Source: Paenarthrobacter aurescens (GTDB taxonomy: Bacteria; Actinomycetota; Actinomycetes; Actinomycetales; Micrococcaceae). From it: a stretch of DNA of 64,000 nt. Below the pieces are notes generated by a model. The model did not search any database. It was given only the letters and a program-made list of their open reading frames with translations, and was not told the origin of the DNA. Location: positions 3,720,001 through 3,784,000 of the forward strand of contig NZ_CP157456.1 in the NCBI RefSeq assembly GCF_041549525.1. Reading direction: 5' to 3'. Each line of letters opens with the position of its first letter. The first letter of the stretch is position 1. The translations under genes and the position numbers were made by a program. Of the stretch, positions 25,407 through 34,019 are shown in pieces.

Positions 25407-26798
25407 TCAGCTTGACGGCGGAGCCAACTGGACGCCGGAGCGGCCGTGAGCCAAGCCCGTAGGGATGCCCAGGAGTACCGGTTCCGGAGCCGGGCAGCAA
25501 CCATTGGGCTCTGCCTCCGGGGCTGAAGCAGCAGCAGGAACCTCGCAGCTTGTCCCTGCGTCGGAGGAGCACACCCCTGTCTCCGGCAGTTCAAGGTGAA
25601 CGGCATCCGCCGCGAGCTGATCCCCCGCAAGGGCGGCAGCCACGGAGCGGACTTGCTCATAGCCGGTTGCCAAAAGGAAGGTGGGTGCCCGCCCGTAGGA
25701 TTTCATTCCGACGATGTAGAAGTCCTTCTCGGGGTGAGCGAGGACCTTGGCTCCGTGCGGCGGGACGGTGCCGCAGGAGTGGAACTCGGGATCGATCAGC
25801 GGGCCGAGCTCTGTGGGCGCTTCAACAGCCGGGTCCAGGTTCAATCGCAGCTCCCGGAGCATGCCCAGGTCCGGCCGGAAACCGGTGCAAGGCACGACGA
25901 CGTCCGTCACCAGGGTGCGGCCGTCACCGGAGATGACGGTGAGGCCACGTTCAGAGTCCGCCAGCGAGGCAATACCGAAGCCGGTGTGCAGTTGGATCGT
26001 CCCGGAGTCAACGAGCCTGCGCAGCCGTGAGCCGAGCTGGCCGCGGGCAGGAAGGCCGTCAGCATCACCGCCTCCGTAGACTTTCTCCGCGGAAGCCCCC
26101 CTGATGGCCCAGAGAATCCTGGTGCCTGGCTCCTCCTTGGCCAGCTGGGCGAGGTTGATCAACGTGTTCGCAGCTGAGTGGCCTGCGCCAACCACCAAAA
26201 CCCGCTGACCGGCGAAAGCGTCTCTGTCCTGGCCCGTGACATCGGGCAGGGGCGAAGAGATGCGGGCTCCTGCACGCTCTTCACCGATGGCGGCCAAGCC
26301 CGAGGTTCCCAACGGGTTCCGGGTGGACCACGTGCCCGAGGCATCGATGACAGCTGAAACCGCGACATCGCTCACCTCACCGGCCACGTCTTCAACGCGG
26401 ACCACGAATGGGGCGGCATCGCGGTTGCGAACATGGGTTTTGTCCAGTCCGGCACGGGTGACTGCGGTAACACGGGCCCCGGTGTGCAGGCGGGAGGCAA
26501 TGGCCGGGAGTTCCGCCAGAGGGGTGAGGTAGTTATCAACGAGCTCCCCACCGTAGGGCAGGGCTGTGGGCCGGGGCGATGTCCAGCCCGTGGGTTCGAG
26601 CAGCCGGACAGCTGCGGCGTCAATGTTGAACCTCCATGGCGAGAACAGGCGAATGTGGCGCCACTGTTCGAGGGCCGCCCCTGCAGAAGCACCTGCTTCA
26701 AAGATGACCGGCTCCAGGCCGCGTTCGAGCAGATGAGCTGCAGCCGCGAGTCCAACGGGGCCAGCGCCGATTACTGCGACGGGGAGGTGCTTTTCCAT
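25407..26798 (-). CDS. arsO: ArsO-like flavin-dependent monooxygenase / NAD(P)-binding flavoprotein
   Basis: 463 residues from ATG at 26798. FAD dinucleotide-binding motif VAVIGAGPVGLAAAAHLLER at the start, NAD(P) motif RVLVVGAGHSAANTLINLAQ near 190, and FYIVGMKSYGRAPTF near the end. ArsO proteins of this type are part of actinobacterial ars clusters next to thioredoxin-reductase-like ArsT and ArsC, exactly the order seen here. The C-terminal tail has clustered cysteines (GVCSSDAGTSCEVP, PNGCCPAPEP) that could bind arsenite. The reaction is not established for the family. Last gene of the arsC-trxB-arsO operon. Confidence 0.82.
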   Translation of the reverse strand: MEKHLPVAVIGAGPVGLAAAAHLLERGLEPVIFEAGASAGAALEQWRHIRLFSPWRFNIDAAAVRLLEPTGWTSPRPTALPYGGELVDNYLTPLAELPAIASRLHTGARVTAVTRAGLDKTHVRNRDAAPFVVRVEDVAGEVSDVAVSAVIDASGTWSTRNPLGTSGLAAIGEERAGARISSPLPDVTGQDRDAFAGQRVLVVGAGHSAANTLINLAQLAKEEPGTRILWAIRGASAEKVYGGGDADGLPARGQLGSRLRRLVDSGTIQLHTGFGIASLADSERGLTVISGDGRTLVTDVVVPCTGFRPDLGMLRELRLNLDPAVEAPTELGPLIDPEFHSCGTVPPHGAKVLAHPEKDFYIVGMKSYGRAPTFLLATGYEQVRSVAAALAGDQLAADAVHLELPETGVCSSDAGTSCEVPAAASAPEAEPNGCCPAPEPVLLGIPTGLAHGRSGVQLAPPSS

Positions 26799-26826
26799 GG
26801 TTGCTAGTGTCTTCCGTGGTTGAGAT

Positions 26827-27804
26827 TCAGAAGTGCGTGGGCTCTTCGACCAACGCGGTGGCAATGCTGTGGGCGTCGTCCAAGGCAGCCAGATAACGCT
26901 CAGCGTCCAAAGCCGCAGCGCAGCCGGTGCCGGCCGCTGTGATGGCTTGGCGGTAGCGGTGGTCCACGGCGTCCCCGCAGGCAAAGACGCCCGACAGGTT
27001 GGTGCAGGTGGTGGGTGAGTCCACCTTGATGTAGCCCTCGGGATCGAGGTCAACCTGTCCTTCCACCAGTTCCGTCCGTGGCAAGTGTCCTATGGCAACG
27101 AAGATTCCGGTGGCCGCCTGCTCACGGGTTTCGCCGGTTCGGGTGTCCGTGAGGGTTACACCGGTGACCTTGGTGTCGCCGTGGATCCTGGTGATGGCCG
27201 AATTCCAGGCGAAGCTGATTTTAGGGTTGTCCTTGGCGCGCTGGGCCATGATCCGCGAGGCGCGCAGCTCATCTTTCCGGACCACCACCGTGACGGACTT
27301 ACCGAAGCGCGTCAGGAAAGTGGCCTCTTCCATGGCGGAGTCTCCGCCGCCTACAACGATGATGTCCTGCTCGCGGAAGAAGAAGCCATCACAGGTGGCA
27401 CACCAGGAAACGCCGTGTCCGCTGAGTTTTTTCTCTTCCGGAAGACCCAGTTCTTTGTAGGCAGATCCGGTGGCGAGGATGACGGCCGGCGCCTGATGTG
27501 TCTCGCCCCCTCCAGTGACCACGCGCTTGAGGTGACCCTTGAGCTCAACCTCAGTGACGTCGTCGAACACTATCCGCGCACCGAATTTCTCCGCCTGCTC
27601 CTGAAGTCCATCCATCAGCTCCGGGCCCTGGATCCCGCCCGGGAAGCCCGGAAAATTCTCTACTTCCGTGGTGTTCATGAGGGCGCCGCCGGCAGTAACG
27701 GAACCGGCCAGGACCAGAGGGCTCAGGCCTGCGCGCGCAGCATAGATGGCGGCTGTGTAGCCGGCAGGGCCGGATCCGATGATGATCAGCTGTTCGGTGC
27801 TCAC
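26827..27804 (-). CDS. trxB: thioredoxin reductase (ArsT-like)
   Basis: 325 residues. FAD motif [20 protein letters not shown], redox-active disulfide in [11 protein letters not shown] (CxxC), NADPH motif [18 protein letters not shown], and C-terminal [21 protein letters not shown]. It regenerates reduced thioredoxin with NADPH. Placed 42 bp after arsC and 28 bp before arsO, so its job here is probably to recycle the electron donor of the arsenate reductase, as ArsT in Streptomyces clusters. Confidence 0.93.
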   Translation of the reverse strand: MSTEQLIIIGSGPAGYTAAIYAARAGLSPLVLAGSVTAGGALMNTTEVENFPGFPGGIQGPELMDGLQEQAEKFGARIVFDDVTEVELKGHLKRVVTGGGETHQAPAVILATGSAYKELGLPEEKKLSGHGVSWCATCDGFFFREQDIIVVGGGDSAMEEATFLTRFGKSVTVVVRKDELRASRIMAQRAKDNPKISFAWNSAITRIHGDTKVTGVTLTDTRTGETREQAATGIFVAIGHLPRTELVEGQVDLDPEGYIKVDSPTTCTNLSGVFACGDAVDHRYRQAITAAGTGCAAALDAERYLAALDDAHSIATALVEEPTHF

Positions 27805-27846
27805 GGTATCTCCTTGGAAGGGTGTGGAAACGGGCTGAAAAGTGGG

Positions 27847-28281
27847 TTACTGGGCGTCAGCGTGCCGGGCCGGCAAGAGTTCTGTCACGAGGTTTTCAAT
27901 GCGGGTCCTGATCTCGTCCCTGATGGGACGGACAGCGTCAACGCCCTGCCCTGCGGGGTCCTCAAGAACCCAGTCCTCATAGCGTTTGCCGGGGAAATAC
28001 GGGCACTCATCCCCGCAACCCATGGTGATCACCACATCGGAGTCCTTGACGGCTTCTGTGGTGAGGACCTTGGGGATTTCAGCAGACATGTCGATCCCGA
28101 GCTCAGCCATCGCTTCAACGGCCGCGGGGTTGACTTTGTCCGCCGGCTGCGAGCCAGCGGACCGAACCTCAATGGCACCTTTTGAAAGCGTTGTGAGGAA
28201 AGCTGCGGCCATCTGCGAGCGCCCTGCGTTATGCACGCAGACGAACAGAACGGAGGGCTTCTTGGCGGTTTCGGTGCTCAC
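27847..28281 (-). CDS. arsC: arsenate reductase, low-molecular-weight phosphatase type
   Basis: 144 residues. Active-site P-loop CVHNAGRSQ (Cys-x5-Arg) begins at about residue 15. A second pair of cysteines (MGCGDECPYFPGK) and the Asp-Pro acid (LEDPAG) complete the thioredoxin-coupled arrangement known from corynebacterial ArsC1'-type enzymes, where the P-loop Cys reacts with arsenate and the CGDEC pair relays the disulfide. It converts arsenate to arsenite in the cytoplasm. First gene of the leftward operon; operators lie upstream. Confidence 0.94.
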   Translation of the reverse strand: MSTETAKKPSVLFVCVHNAGRSQMAAAFLTTLSKGAIEVRSAGSQPADKVNPAAVEAMAELGIDMSAEIPKVLTTEAVKDSDVVITMGCGDECPYFPGKRYEDWVLEDPAGQGVDAVRPIRDEIRTRIENLVTELLPARHADAQ

Positions 28282-28347
28282 GGGGTTTCTCCTGTGTGGG
28301 TTGGGTTGGTCTGGCTGGGATCATTCCGCACCAATGCCGCGATGAGT

Positions 28348-28406
28348 AATATTGATGTCCATCGATGCATTGAGTATCCGCCTATAGATTGATGATTGTC
28401 AATATG
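28348..28406 (-). promoter_or_regulatory. ArsR-type operators upstream of arsC
   Basis: 28385-28406 contains ATTGATGATTGTCAATAT, an inverted repeat TTGA-N6-TCAA. It is nearly identical to the site in front of the stand-alone arsR (30911-30933), differing at two central bases and the edge. On the minus strand it includes a TTGACA -35-like hexamer. A second related site, ATTGATGTCCATCGATGC, lies at about 28350-28367. Confidence 0.7.
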
Positions 28407-28419
28407 TTGAAGTCCCGGT

Positions 28420-29094
28420 TTAAGCTGCGGTCAGCCGGGGTGCTAAATCATGGACGCGGCGTGAAAGATCGGCGAAGGCATCCTCAAATGCCTCCGGATT
28501 GCCGAGCCGCACGGGATCGGGAACGGACCAGTGGATACCTCGAAAATCCGGAAGTTCTTCGTGGGCGTTGTCACAAACAGTGATGACCAAGTCCTGCTCG
28601 CTCAAGGCTTGGTCCAGCAGGCAAGGTTTCGCGCCCGTAAGGTCCAAGCCGTGGCGGCGGGCGACGTCCACGGCGCCGGGAGCCACACGCTCAGCCGGAT
28701 GGGTTCCGGCCGACGCCGAGGGGATGTGGCTCGCGGTTCGCCACAGAGCCGTTGCAAGCTGCGAGCGGGCGCTGTTGCGGGTGCAGACGAACAAAACCCG
28801 CCGGGCTCCGTGTTCTTTCCCGGGAGTGAGTCCCTCCAGTGCGCCGGGAGCCAGCCGGACATAGCTGCGCCGCTTGTCACCTTCAGATCTGTGCCGGACC
28901 GCCAACCCTGCATCCTCCATGGAGCGTAGATGATGCGACAGCAGATTGGCCGGCATGCCTAGTTCCACCTGCAACTCCGTGGGCGACAAATCACCGAGGG
29001 TGAGGAGGTCCCCAATCCGCAGACGCGCAGGATCGGCAAGGGCGGCATACTTGGCGGCCCGCTCCAAAAGGCTCGAATTTTGATCAATGTTCAT
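28420..29094 (-). CDS. ArsR-type HTH fused to a low-molecular-weight phosphatase / arsenate reductase domain
   Basis: 224 residues from ATG at 29094 (MNIDQNSSLLE); an ATG at 29142 would add 16 residues but would overlap the divergent channel gene and place the promoter inside coding sequence. Residues 5-80 are an ArsR winged helix (LADPARLRIGDLL, LSPTELQVELGMPANLLSHH) without an obvious CxC arsenic site. Residues about 95-220 are a complete LMW phosphatase fold with P-loop CTRNSARSQ and general acid VPDPVR, so catalysis looks intact. It may sense and reduce arsenate in one protein. Located between arsC and the aquaporin gene. Confidence 0.85.
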   Translation of the reverse strand: MNIDQNSSLLERAAKYAALADPARLRIGDLLTLGDLSPTELQVELGMPANLLSHHLRSMEDAGLAVRHRSEGDKRRSYVRLAPGALEGLTPGKEHGARRVLFVCTRNSARSQLATALWRTASHIPSASAGTHPAERVAPGAVDVARRHGLDLTGAKPCLLDQALSEQDLVITVCDNAHEELPDFRGIHWSVPDPVRLGNPEAFEDAFADLSRRVHDLAPRLTAA

Positions 29095-29130
29095 TGATTC
29101 AATTTTGACTGAACTAGTTTCATAGGTCAA
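29083..29130. promoter_or_regulatory. operator and predicted leaderless promoter of the ArsR-ArsC fusion gene
   Basis: ATCAATG-TT-CATTGAT (29083-29098) is a perfect 16-bp palindrome of the ATCAA-N6-TTGAT form. On the minus strand TTGACC (29130-29125), 17 nt, CAAAAT (29107-29102) make a plausible promoter. Transcription would then begin at about 29095, next to the ATG at 29094, i.e. leaderless, with the operator over the start site. The same site lies 43 bp before the divergent channel gene. Confidence 0.6.
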
Positions 29131-29140
29131 GCTGTTTGCC

Positions 29141-29878
29141 ATGACAACTCACTCACCCCGGTTGTGGCGCCGCGGTCTCGCTGAAGCCTTGGGAAGCTGC
29201 TTGCTTGTTGCCGTAGTAGTAGGCTCCGGCATCGCAGCACAGCAGCTCTCCCCCAACGACGTGGGCCTGCAGTTGCTCCAGAACAGCACTGCCACGGTGT
29301 TCGGACTGACGGTGCTCATAGTCATCTTTGGACCCATCAGCGGCGCTCACTTCAACCCGGCTGTGTCCTTGGCGGACTGGTTCCTGGGCAGGCGAATGGG
29401 TGGGGGCTTGTCTCTGAAAGAACTTGGCACCTGCGTCGCATCCCAGACTCTGGGGGCCATAGGCGGCAGCGTGCTGGCGAACGCCATGTTTGACGTCGGC
29501 ACGTCAATCTCCAGCAAGGAACGTGTAACTCCTGGCCATCTGCTGGGTGAAATCGTGGCAACGGCCGGACTTGTATTGCTGATTTTCTCCCTTGCTGCCA
29601 CCAAGCGGAGCTCCCTGGCAGCCCCTGCCGTGGGCGCCTACATCGGGGCAGCGTACTGGTTCACTTCCTCAACGTCCTTCGCAAACCCCGCGGTAACAGC
29701 AGGGCGGATCTTCAGTGACACCTTTGCGGGCATCGCACCTGGCTCCGCGCCCGCGTTCGTCGCGGCACAACTGATCGGCGCCGCCGCCGGAGTGGGCCTT
29801 CTGGTGCTGCTTTTTCCAACAGATTCGCGCGCAGCTCAGGACGTCGTGGTGCCGCAGACAGCGGACAAGCGGGCCTGA
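29141..29878 (+). CDS. aquaglyceroporin (MIP family), AqpS-like arsenite channel
   Basis: 245 residues, six membrane helices and both pore motifs: HFNPAVSLAD and FANPAVTAGRIFSDTF. In Sinorhizobium-type ars operons an AqpS channel replaces the ArsB/Acr3 pump and lets arsenite made by ArsC flow out down its gradient. No ArsB or Acr3 gene is present in this island, so this channel is the only visible arsenite exit route. It is divergent from the ArsR-ArsC fusion and shares its palindromic operator. General solute transport remains an alternative. Confidence 0.9.
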   Translation: MTTHSPRLWRRGLAEALGSCLLVAVVVGSGIAAQQLSPNDVGLQLLQNSTATVFGLTVLIVIFGPISGAHFNPAVSLADWFLGRRMGGGLSLKELGTCVASQTLGAIGGSVLANAMFDVGTSISSKERVTPGHLLGEIVATAGLVLLIFSLAATKRSSLAAPAVGAYIGAAYWFTSSTSFANPAVTAGRIFSDTFAGIAPGSAPAFVAAQLIGAAAGVGLLVLLFPTDSRAAQDVVVPQTADKRA

Positions 29879-29893
29879 TCTACGCTTAAGGCC

Positions 29894-30727
29894 ATGGGGG
29901 GAAGCGCAGAAGTGAAGAGCAAAAAGAAGAACGGGCGTCGCAGCGAACAGATAATCAATGTGCTGACAGCCGCCGTGATGACGGCAGTGTTCTTTGCCAT
30001 GGCCCGGGAGTCACTCCCCTGGGCATCAGTCATCTTCACTGTTGCGGCTTGCTACACATTCCTCATGTTTCGAGTGGTCGTCCAGTCGGGCCGCGCATCG
30101 GCGGTGATGTTCATCACCATGTTCCTAATATTCTTTTCTCTGATTCACGTTGAGGATCAACTAGGGATCCCCGCGCCGGGATCGTGGTTCCTGGGCCTCT
30201 TCGTCGGCGGCATTGTGGGCATCAACAAGTGGACCGGGACGCCCGCCAAGACCAGATCCAGCCGGAAGCCCACGGGCACCAGCAAAGATGGCCTGAAGTT
30301 CACCGGCGGGCCGCGACTCGCACTCATCAATGCCATCTGCGCAGCTGTTCTGCTGGGAATAGGCGGCGCGCACTTCGCTCTTCAAACGCCCACGGCGGCA
30401 GTTGGGACAGTGTTCGCCGGGGCCTCACTGGGCGGTTGGGCCCTTTTCCACTTCCCCTTATCCCTGAAGCTCAGGAACCTCCTCCTCTGGGTGATACCGG
30501 TGGAGTTCTTCCTGCTCCTCTTCCTGGCAGGCAATACGGGTCAAACGGCTCTTCCCTTTGTGTGGGCATACGGGGCCCTCCTCGGCATACTCCTGGGCGG
30601 GCGGTACTGGCGCGGGCCCCGGCTCGGCGAACCAAGGCCCCCGTTCAACGCACGTGCCACCACCGGACGGAAACAGAAACGAAAACGCACGCCCCAGCCG
30701 AAACCAAAGCAAAAGCAAAAACAATAA
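29894..30727 (+). CDS. integral membrane protein with Lys/Gln-rich C-terminal tail
   Basis: 277 residues, 16 bp after the aquaporin gene on the same strand (TTAAGG before the ATG). About eight hydrophobic helices lie between residues 20 and 240. Both ends are basic: the start has KSKKKNGRR and the tail KQKRKRTPQPKPKQKQKQ. The tail DNA is A-rich and repetitive, unlike the rest of the gene. No family function recognised; co-transcription suggests a link with arsenic but this is not shown. Confidence 0.75.
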   Translation: MGGSAEVKSKKKNGRRSEQIINVLTAAVMTAVFFAMARESLPWASVIFTVAACYTFLMFRVVVQSGRASAVMFITMFLIFFSLIHVEDQLGIPAPGSWFLGLFVGGIVGINKWTGTPAKTRSSRKPTGTSKDGLKFTGGPRLALINAICAAVLLGIGGAHFALQTPTAAVGTVFAGASLGGWALFHFPLSLKLRNLLLWVIPVEFFLLLFLAGNTGQTALPFVWAYGALLGILLGGRYWRGPRLGEPRPPFNARATTGRKQKRKRTPQPKPKQKQKQ

Positions 30728-30910
30728 GGCCCGTCCTTCTACCCGGGGTTAGCTCTGCAGTGACGAAAACAGACACGTGGCCCGGCCCAAAGTTTTTTGC
30801 CATCATGCTGGTAATACCTATGGCCGCTTATGTATGAATGGCCCGCAATTCCCTGCTCGCTGCATCGCCGTTCTTCCTAGCAGGAAGCGGCACCTGACGT
30901 CATAACTGGG

Positions 30911-30942
30911 TAGATTGATGACCGTCAATATAGGCGCATAAT
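30911..30942 (+). promoter_or_regulatory. arsR promoter-operator, predicted leaderless
   Basis: ATTGATGACCGTCAATAT is the same TTGA-N6-TCAA operator seen upstream of arsC. TTGATG (30915-30920), 16 nt, CATAAT (30937-30942) form a promoter whose start would fall on the ATG at 30949. The rest of 30728-30948 holds no gene; it has one 6-bp hairpin (CTTCCT-AGC-AGGAAG, about 30874). Confidence 0.65.
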
Positions 30943-30948
30943 GGGTAC

Positions 30949-31299
30949 ATGACTGCATCGCCCATACTCAAGCCCGCCATGGCGCAGGACTGCTCCCCGC
31001 TGACGGGCCAGCCCTTCCTGAGCGCCGAGGAAGCCAAGCGGAAAGCAACGGTTTTCAAAGCCCTCGCGGACCCTAACCGGCTGCGGCTTCTGTCCATGGT
31101 CAAAGCTGAAGATTCGGGCGAGTCCTGTGTCTGTGACCTCACTGAACCGCTCGGCCTGGGCCAGCCGACAGTTTCGCACCACTTGAAGATCCTGGTGGAG
31201 GCAGGGCTGCTGCACCGGGAGAAGCGCGGCACGTGGGCCTACTATTCCCTGGTCCCTGGCGCATTGGATCACGTCGCCGGCATACTCGACGCCCTGTGA
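30949..31299 (+). CDS. arsR: ArsR-family arsenite-responsive repressor
   Basis: 116 residues. The metal site of classical ArsR is present as ESCVCDLTEPLGLGQPTVSH, with the Cys-Val-Cys pair at the start of the DNA-recognition region, and an extra N-terminal Cys (AQDCSPL) could be a third arsenite ligand as in corynebacterial ArsR. The winged-helix core LADPNRLRLLSMV is typical. Its operator recurs before arsC, so it probably controls both itself and the leftward operon. It overlaps the following acetyltransferase by GTGA. Confidence 0.95.
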   Translation: MTASPILKPAMAQDCSPLTGQPFLSAEEAKRKATVFKALADPNRLRLLSMVKAEDSGESCVCDLTEPLGLGQPTVSHHLKILVEAGLLHREKRGTWAYYSLVPGALDHVAGILDAL

Positions 31300-31805
31300 C
31301 GGTGACGCTGAGGGCAATGGTGCCGGAAGACTGGCCCACCGCCCGGGAGATTTTTCAGGAGGGCATCGATACCGGTTTCGCCACGTTCGAAGCAGCCGCC
31401 CCCGAGTGGGCCAGCTTCAACAGCTCCAAACTTACGGACCACCGGCTAGTGGCGGTCAATAGTGAGGGGATCGTCCTCGGTTGGACTGCTGTCTCGCCCG
31501 TTTCCGCACGACCCGCGTACTCCGGCGTGGTTGAACACTCCATTTATGTTGCCGCCCACGCGCGAGGCCAGGGAATCGGGGGCAGGCTTCTGGACGCACT
31601 CTCCGCATCCACTGAGGAGAAGGGAATCTGGACCATCCAGTCCAGCATCTTCCCGGAAAACGAGGCCAGCCTGCGTCTGCATTTGGCTCACGGCTTTGCC
31701 GTTGTTGGACGGCGGGACCGGATAGCTCGTGTGAGCACCGGCCCCGCCGCCGGGCAATGGCGCGACACCCTGCTGCTGGAGCGCCGCTCGCCCGTCATCG
31801 GTTGA
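31296..31805 (+). CDS. arsN1: GNAT acetyltransferase, ArsN1/phosphinothricin-acetyltransferase type
   Basis: 169 residues from GTG at 31296, overlapping arsR by 4 nt. It matches the phosphinothricin/arsinothricin acetyltransferase pattern: VTLRAMVPEDWPTAREIFQE, GIDTGFATFEAAAPEW, VLGWTAVSPVSARPAYSGV, AHARGQGIGGRLLDALSAS (acetyl-CoA loop) and IQSSIFPENEASLRLHLAHG. ArsN1 enzymes N-acetylate the organoarsenical antibiotic arsinothricin. Co-transcription with arsR favours that role over methionine-sulfoximine or phosphinothricin resistance, which related enzymes provide. Confidence 0.85.
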   Translation: MTVTLRAMVPEDWPTAREIFQEGIDTGFATFEAAAPEWASFNSSKLTDHRLVAVNSEGIVLGWTAVSPVSARPAYSGVVEHSIYVAAHARGQGIGGRLLDALSASTEEKGIWTIQSSIFPENEASLRLHLAHGFAVVGRRDRIARVSTGPAAGQWRDTLLLERRSPVIG

Positions 31806-31808
31806 CGG

Positions 31809-33983
31809 CTACCGTCCCACCGACGCTTCTTCCTCCTCGCGGGGTGCTGCCGCAGGCAACGAAGATTCACGCGCCAGCTTCCCCGGCCACCAGATCTTGC
31901 TGCCAATGTCGTAGGCAAGGGCGGGAACCAACAGCGAGCGCACCAGTACGGTATCCAGCAGCACGCCGAAGGCCACAATGAAGGCCAGCTGCACCAGGAA
32001 CATGATGGGGATGACACCAAGCGCGGCGAAGGTAGCGGCCAGCACCACCCCGGCCGAGGTAATAACGCCGCCGGTGACGGCCAATCCCCGCAGGATTCCC
32101 GGACGCGTCCCATGTTTCAGCGACTCTTCACGGACACGGCTCATCAGGAAGATGTTGTAGTCCACGCCCAGGGCCACCAGGAACACAAAGCCGAACAGCG
32201 GCACTGTGGCGTCGGCGCCGGAGAATCCGAAGACGCCGTTGAACACCCAGGCGGAGACACCCATGGCGGCCCCGTAGGAGAGCACAACGGAGAGGACCAG
32301 CAGCACCGGTGCCACTACCGATCGCAGCAGGAGCATAAGGATGAAGAGGATGACCACCAGCACGATCGGGATGATCACCACCAGGTCGCGTTGGGCAGTG
32401 GTGTTGGTATCCAACGCGGTGGCTGTGACGCCACCCACCAGAGCGCCGGCATCGACCTCTTTGACGGCTACCCGCAGCGACTTCACCGCTTCTTCGGCTT
32501 CAATCGAGTCAGCGGCGGAGTTCAGGGTCGCATTAATCAACACCCGGCCTTCGCGAACGGCAGGCTCAGCGGGAGTGCCGGGGGCGCCGGTGATGGGAAC
32601 GTTTCCGTCAGCAAGCAGGTAGGCGTCACCCACGCCGTCGGCCGCTTTGACCTTGTCCAGCACCTGCTGCGCGGAACCTTCCGAGGCCACCACGACGGCG
32701 GGGCTGCCGCTGCCGGCGTCGAAGTGCCGCGCCAGCGCATCCTGGCCGTCTACGGCGTCGGACGCGGAAAGAATGACGTCCGTTTGCGGGACCCCGTTGG
32801 CCTTCAACTGCATCAGGCCGGTGGAAGCTGCAAGAAGGAGCAGGACCGAAGCCACCCACACAACGCGCGGCCGCTTGGAGACCAGACGACCCGTGGCGCG
32901 CCACAGACCCTTCTGCCCCTCAAGGCCGGTGAGAATCTCAGGTTCGCGTTCGTCGTCGGGCAGCAGCTTGGGCCGGAAGGGCCAGAAGGCGGCGCGGCCC
33001 AGCAACGCCATGAAGGCCGGCAACAAGGTCAGCGCCGCAAACAGCGAGCAAACAATACCGGCCGCGGCTACCGGCCCCAGCGCCTTGTTGGAATTCAGAT
33101 CGGAAAACAGCAGGCAGAGCAGGGCAATGATAACGGTGGCGCCGGAGGCGAGGATCGGCTCGAAGGATGCCTTCCATGCCGTCATCACAGCCTGCGTGCG
33201 GTTGGTGGTGTGCGTGAGCGCCTCCCGGAACCGGGCCACGTACAGCAGGGCGTAATCGGTGGCGGCACCGATTACCAGGATGGAGAGGATGCCTTGGCTC
33301 TGGCCGTTCAGCTGGATCCAGCCGGCCTTGGCCATTCCGAACACCAACAAAATCGCGGCACACAGGGCGAAAACCGAGGTCAACAGCACCGCCAAGGGCA
33401 ATACCACTGAACGGTAGACCAGCAGAAGAATTACGAACACGGCTCCGAGGGCAACCAGCAACAGGATGCCGTCAATCCCGCCGAAGGCGTTGACGAGGTC
33501 GGCGGTCAAGCCTGCCGGACCCGTGACAAAGGCCTTCATGCCATCAGGTGCGCCGGGCTGCACTACATCGCGCAGCTCCTGGACTTTCTCGCGCAACTCA
33601 TCCGAGGACGCCATGGGAACCACAAACTGAACGGCCTTGCCGTCTTCGGACGGGATGGGTCCGACGACGGCGCTGCCCAGCTTAAGCGCCTCAATCCCGG
33701 TTTTCAGCTGGGCTGCTTCGCCCAGCTGCGCAGGGGTGAAGGGAGAGTCGCTCTCAACGATGACGATTGCCGGAATCTCTTCAGAGTCCCGGAACTTCGC
33801 CTGCCAATCCCCGGCTTCCGTGGCTTCAGCGCCGGCTGGAAGGAAAGAGGCTTGATCGTTGGAAGAAACCTCTTCCAATCGACCGAACGTGGGGCCGCCG
33901 ATTCCTGCGATGCCCAGCCATGTGATGACCAGTACCACGGGTATCAGCCAGCGCAGCCAGAACGGTACCTTCTGCGAGTTCAT
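31809..33983 (-). CDS. MMPL-family RND exporter
   Basis: 724 residues, ATG after AAGAAGGACTC. Twelve membrane helices in two halves, each with a large extracytoplasmic loop after helix 1 and helix 7. The proton-relay Asp-Tyr pairs are visible in GAATDYALLYVARFREAL and LGVDYNIFLMSRVREES. Members export lipids or drugs using the proton gradient. The MarR gene and a strong palindrome upstream suggest inducible drug or fatty-compound efflux. Confidence 0.94.
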   Translation of the reverse strand: MNSQKVPFWLRWLIPVVLVITWLGIAGIGGPTFGRLEEVSSNDQASFLPAGAEATEAGDWQAKFRDSEEIPAIVIVESDSPFTPAQLGEAAQLKTGIEALKLGSAVVGPIPSEDGKAVQFVVPMASSDELREKVQELRDVVQPGAPDGMKAFVTGPAGLTADLVNAFGGIDGILLLVALGAVFVILLLVYRSVVLPLAVLLTSVFALCAAILLVFGMAKAGWIQLNGQSQGILSILVIGAATDYALLYVARFREALTHTTNRTQAVMTAWKASFEPILASGATVIIALLCLLFSDLNSNKALGPVAAAGIVCSLFAALTLLPAFMALLGRAAFWPFRPKLLPDDEREPEILTGLEGQKGLWRATGRLVSKRPRVVWVASVLLLLAASTGLMQLKANGVPQTDVILSASDAVDGQDALARHFDAGSGSPAVVVASEGSAQQVLDKVKAADGVGDAYLLADGNVPITGAPGTPAEPAVREGRVLINATLNSAADSIEAEEAVKSLRVAVKEVDAGALVGGVTATALDTNTTAQRDLVVIIPIVLVVILFILMLLLRSVVAPVLLVLSVVLSYGAAMGVSAWVFNGVFGFSGADATVPLFGFVFLVALGVDYNIFLMSRVREESLKHGTRPGILRGLAVTGGVITSAGVVLAATFAALGVIPIMFLVQLAFIVAFGVLLDTVLVRSLLVPALAYDIGSKIWWPGKLARESSLPAAAPREEEEASVGR

Positions 33984-34019
33984 GAGTCCTTCTTCTGTGG
34001 GGATGCTTGACGGCCTTCA

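Noticed and set aside
29141..31299. Arsenite pump (ArsB/Acr3) candidate at 29894-30727
   Set aside because: The helix pattern and basic tail do not match either pump family, and no conserved Cys of Acr3 is present.
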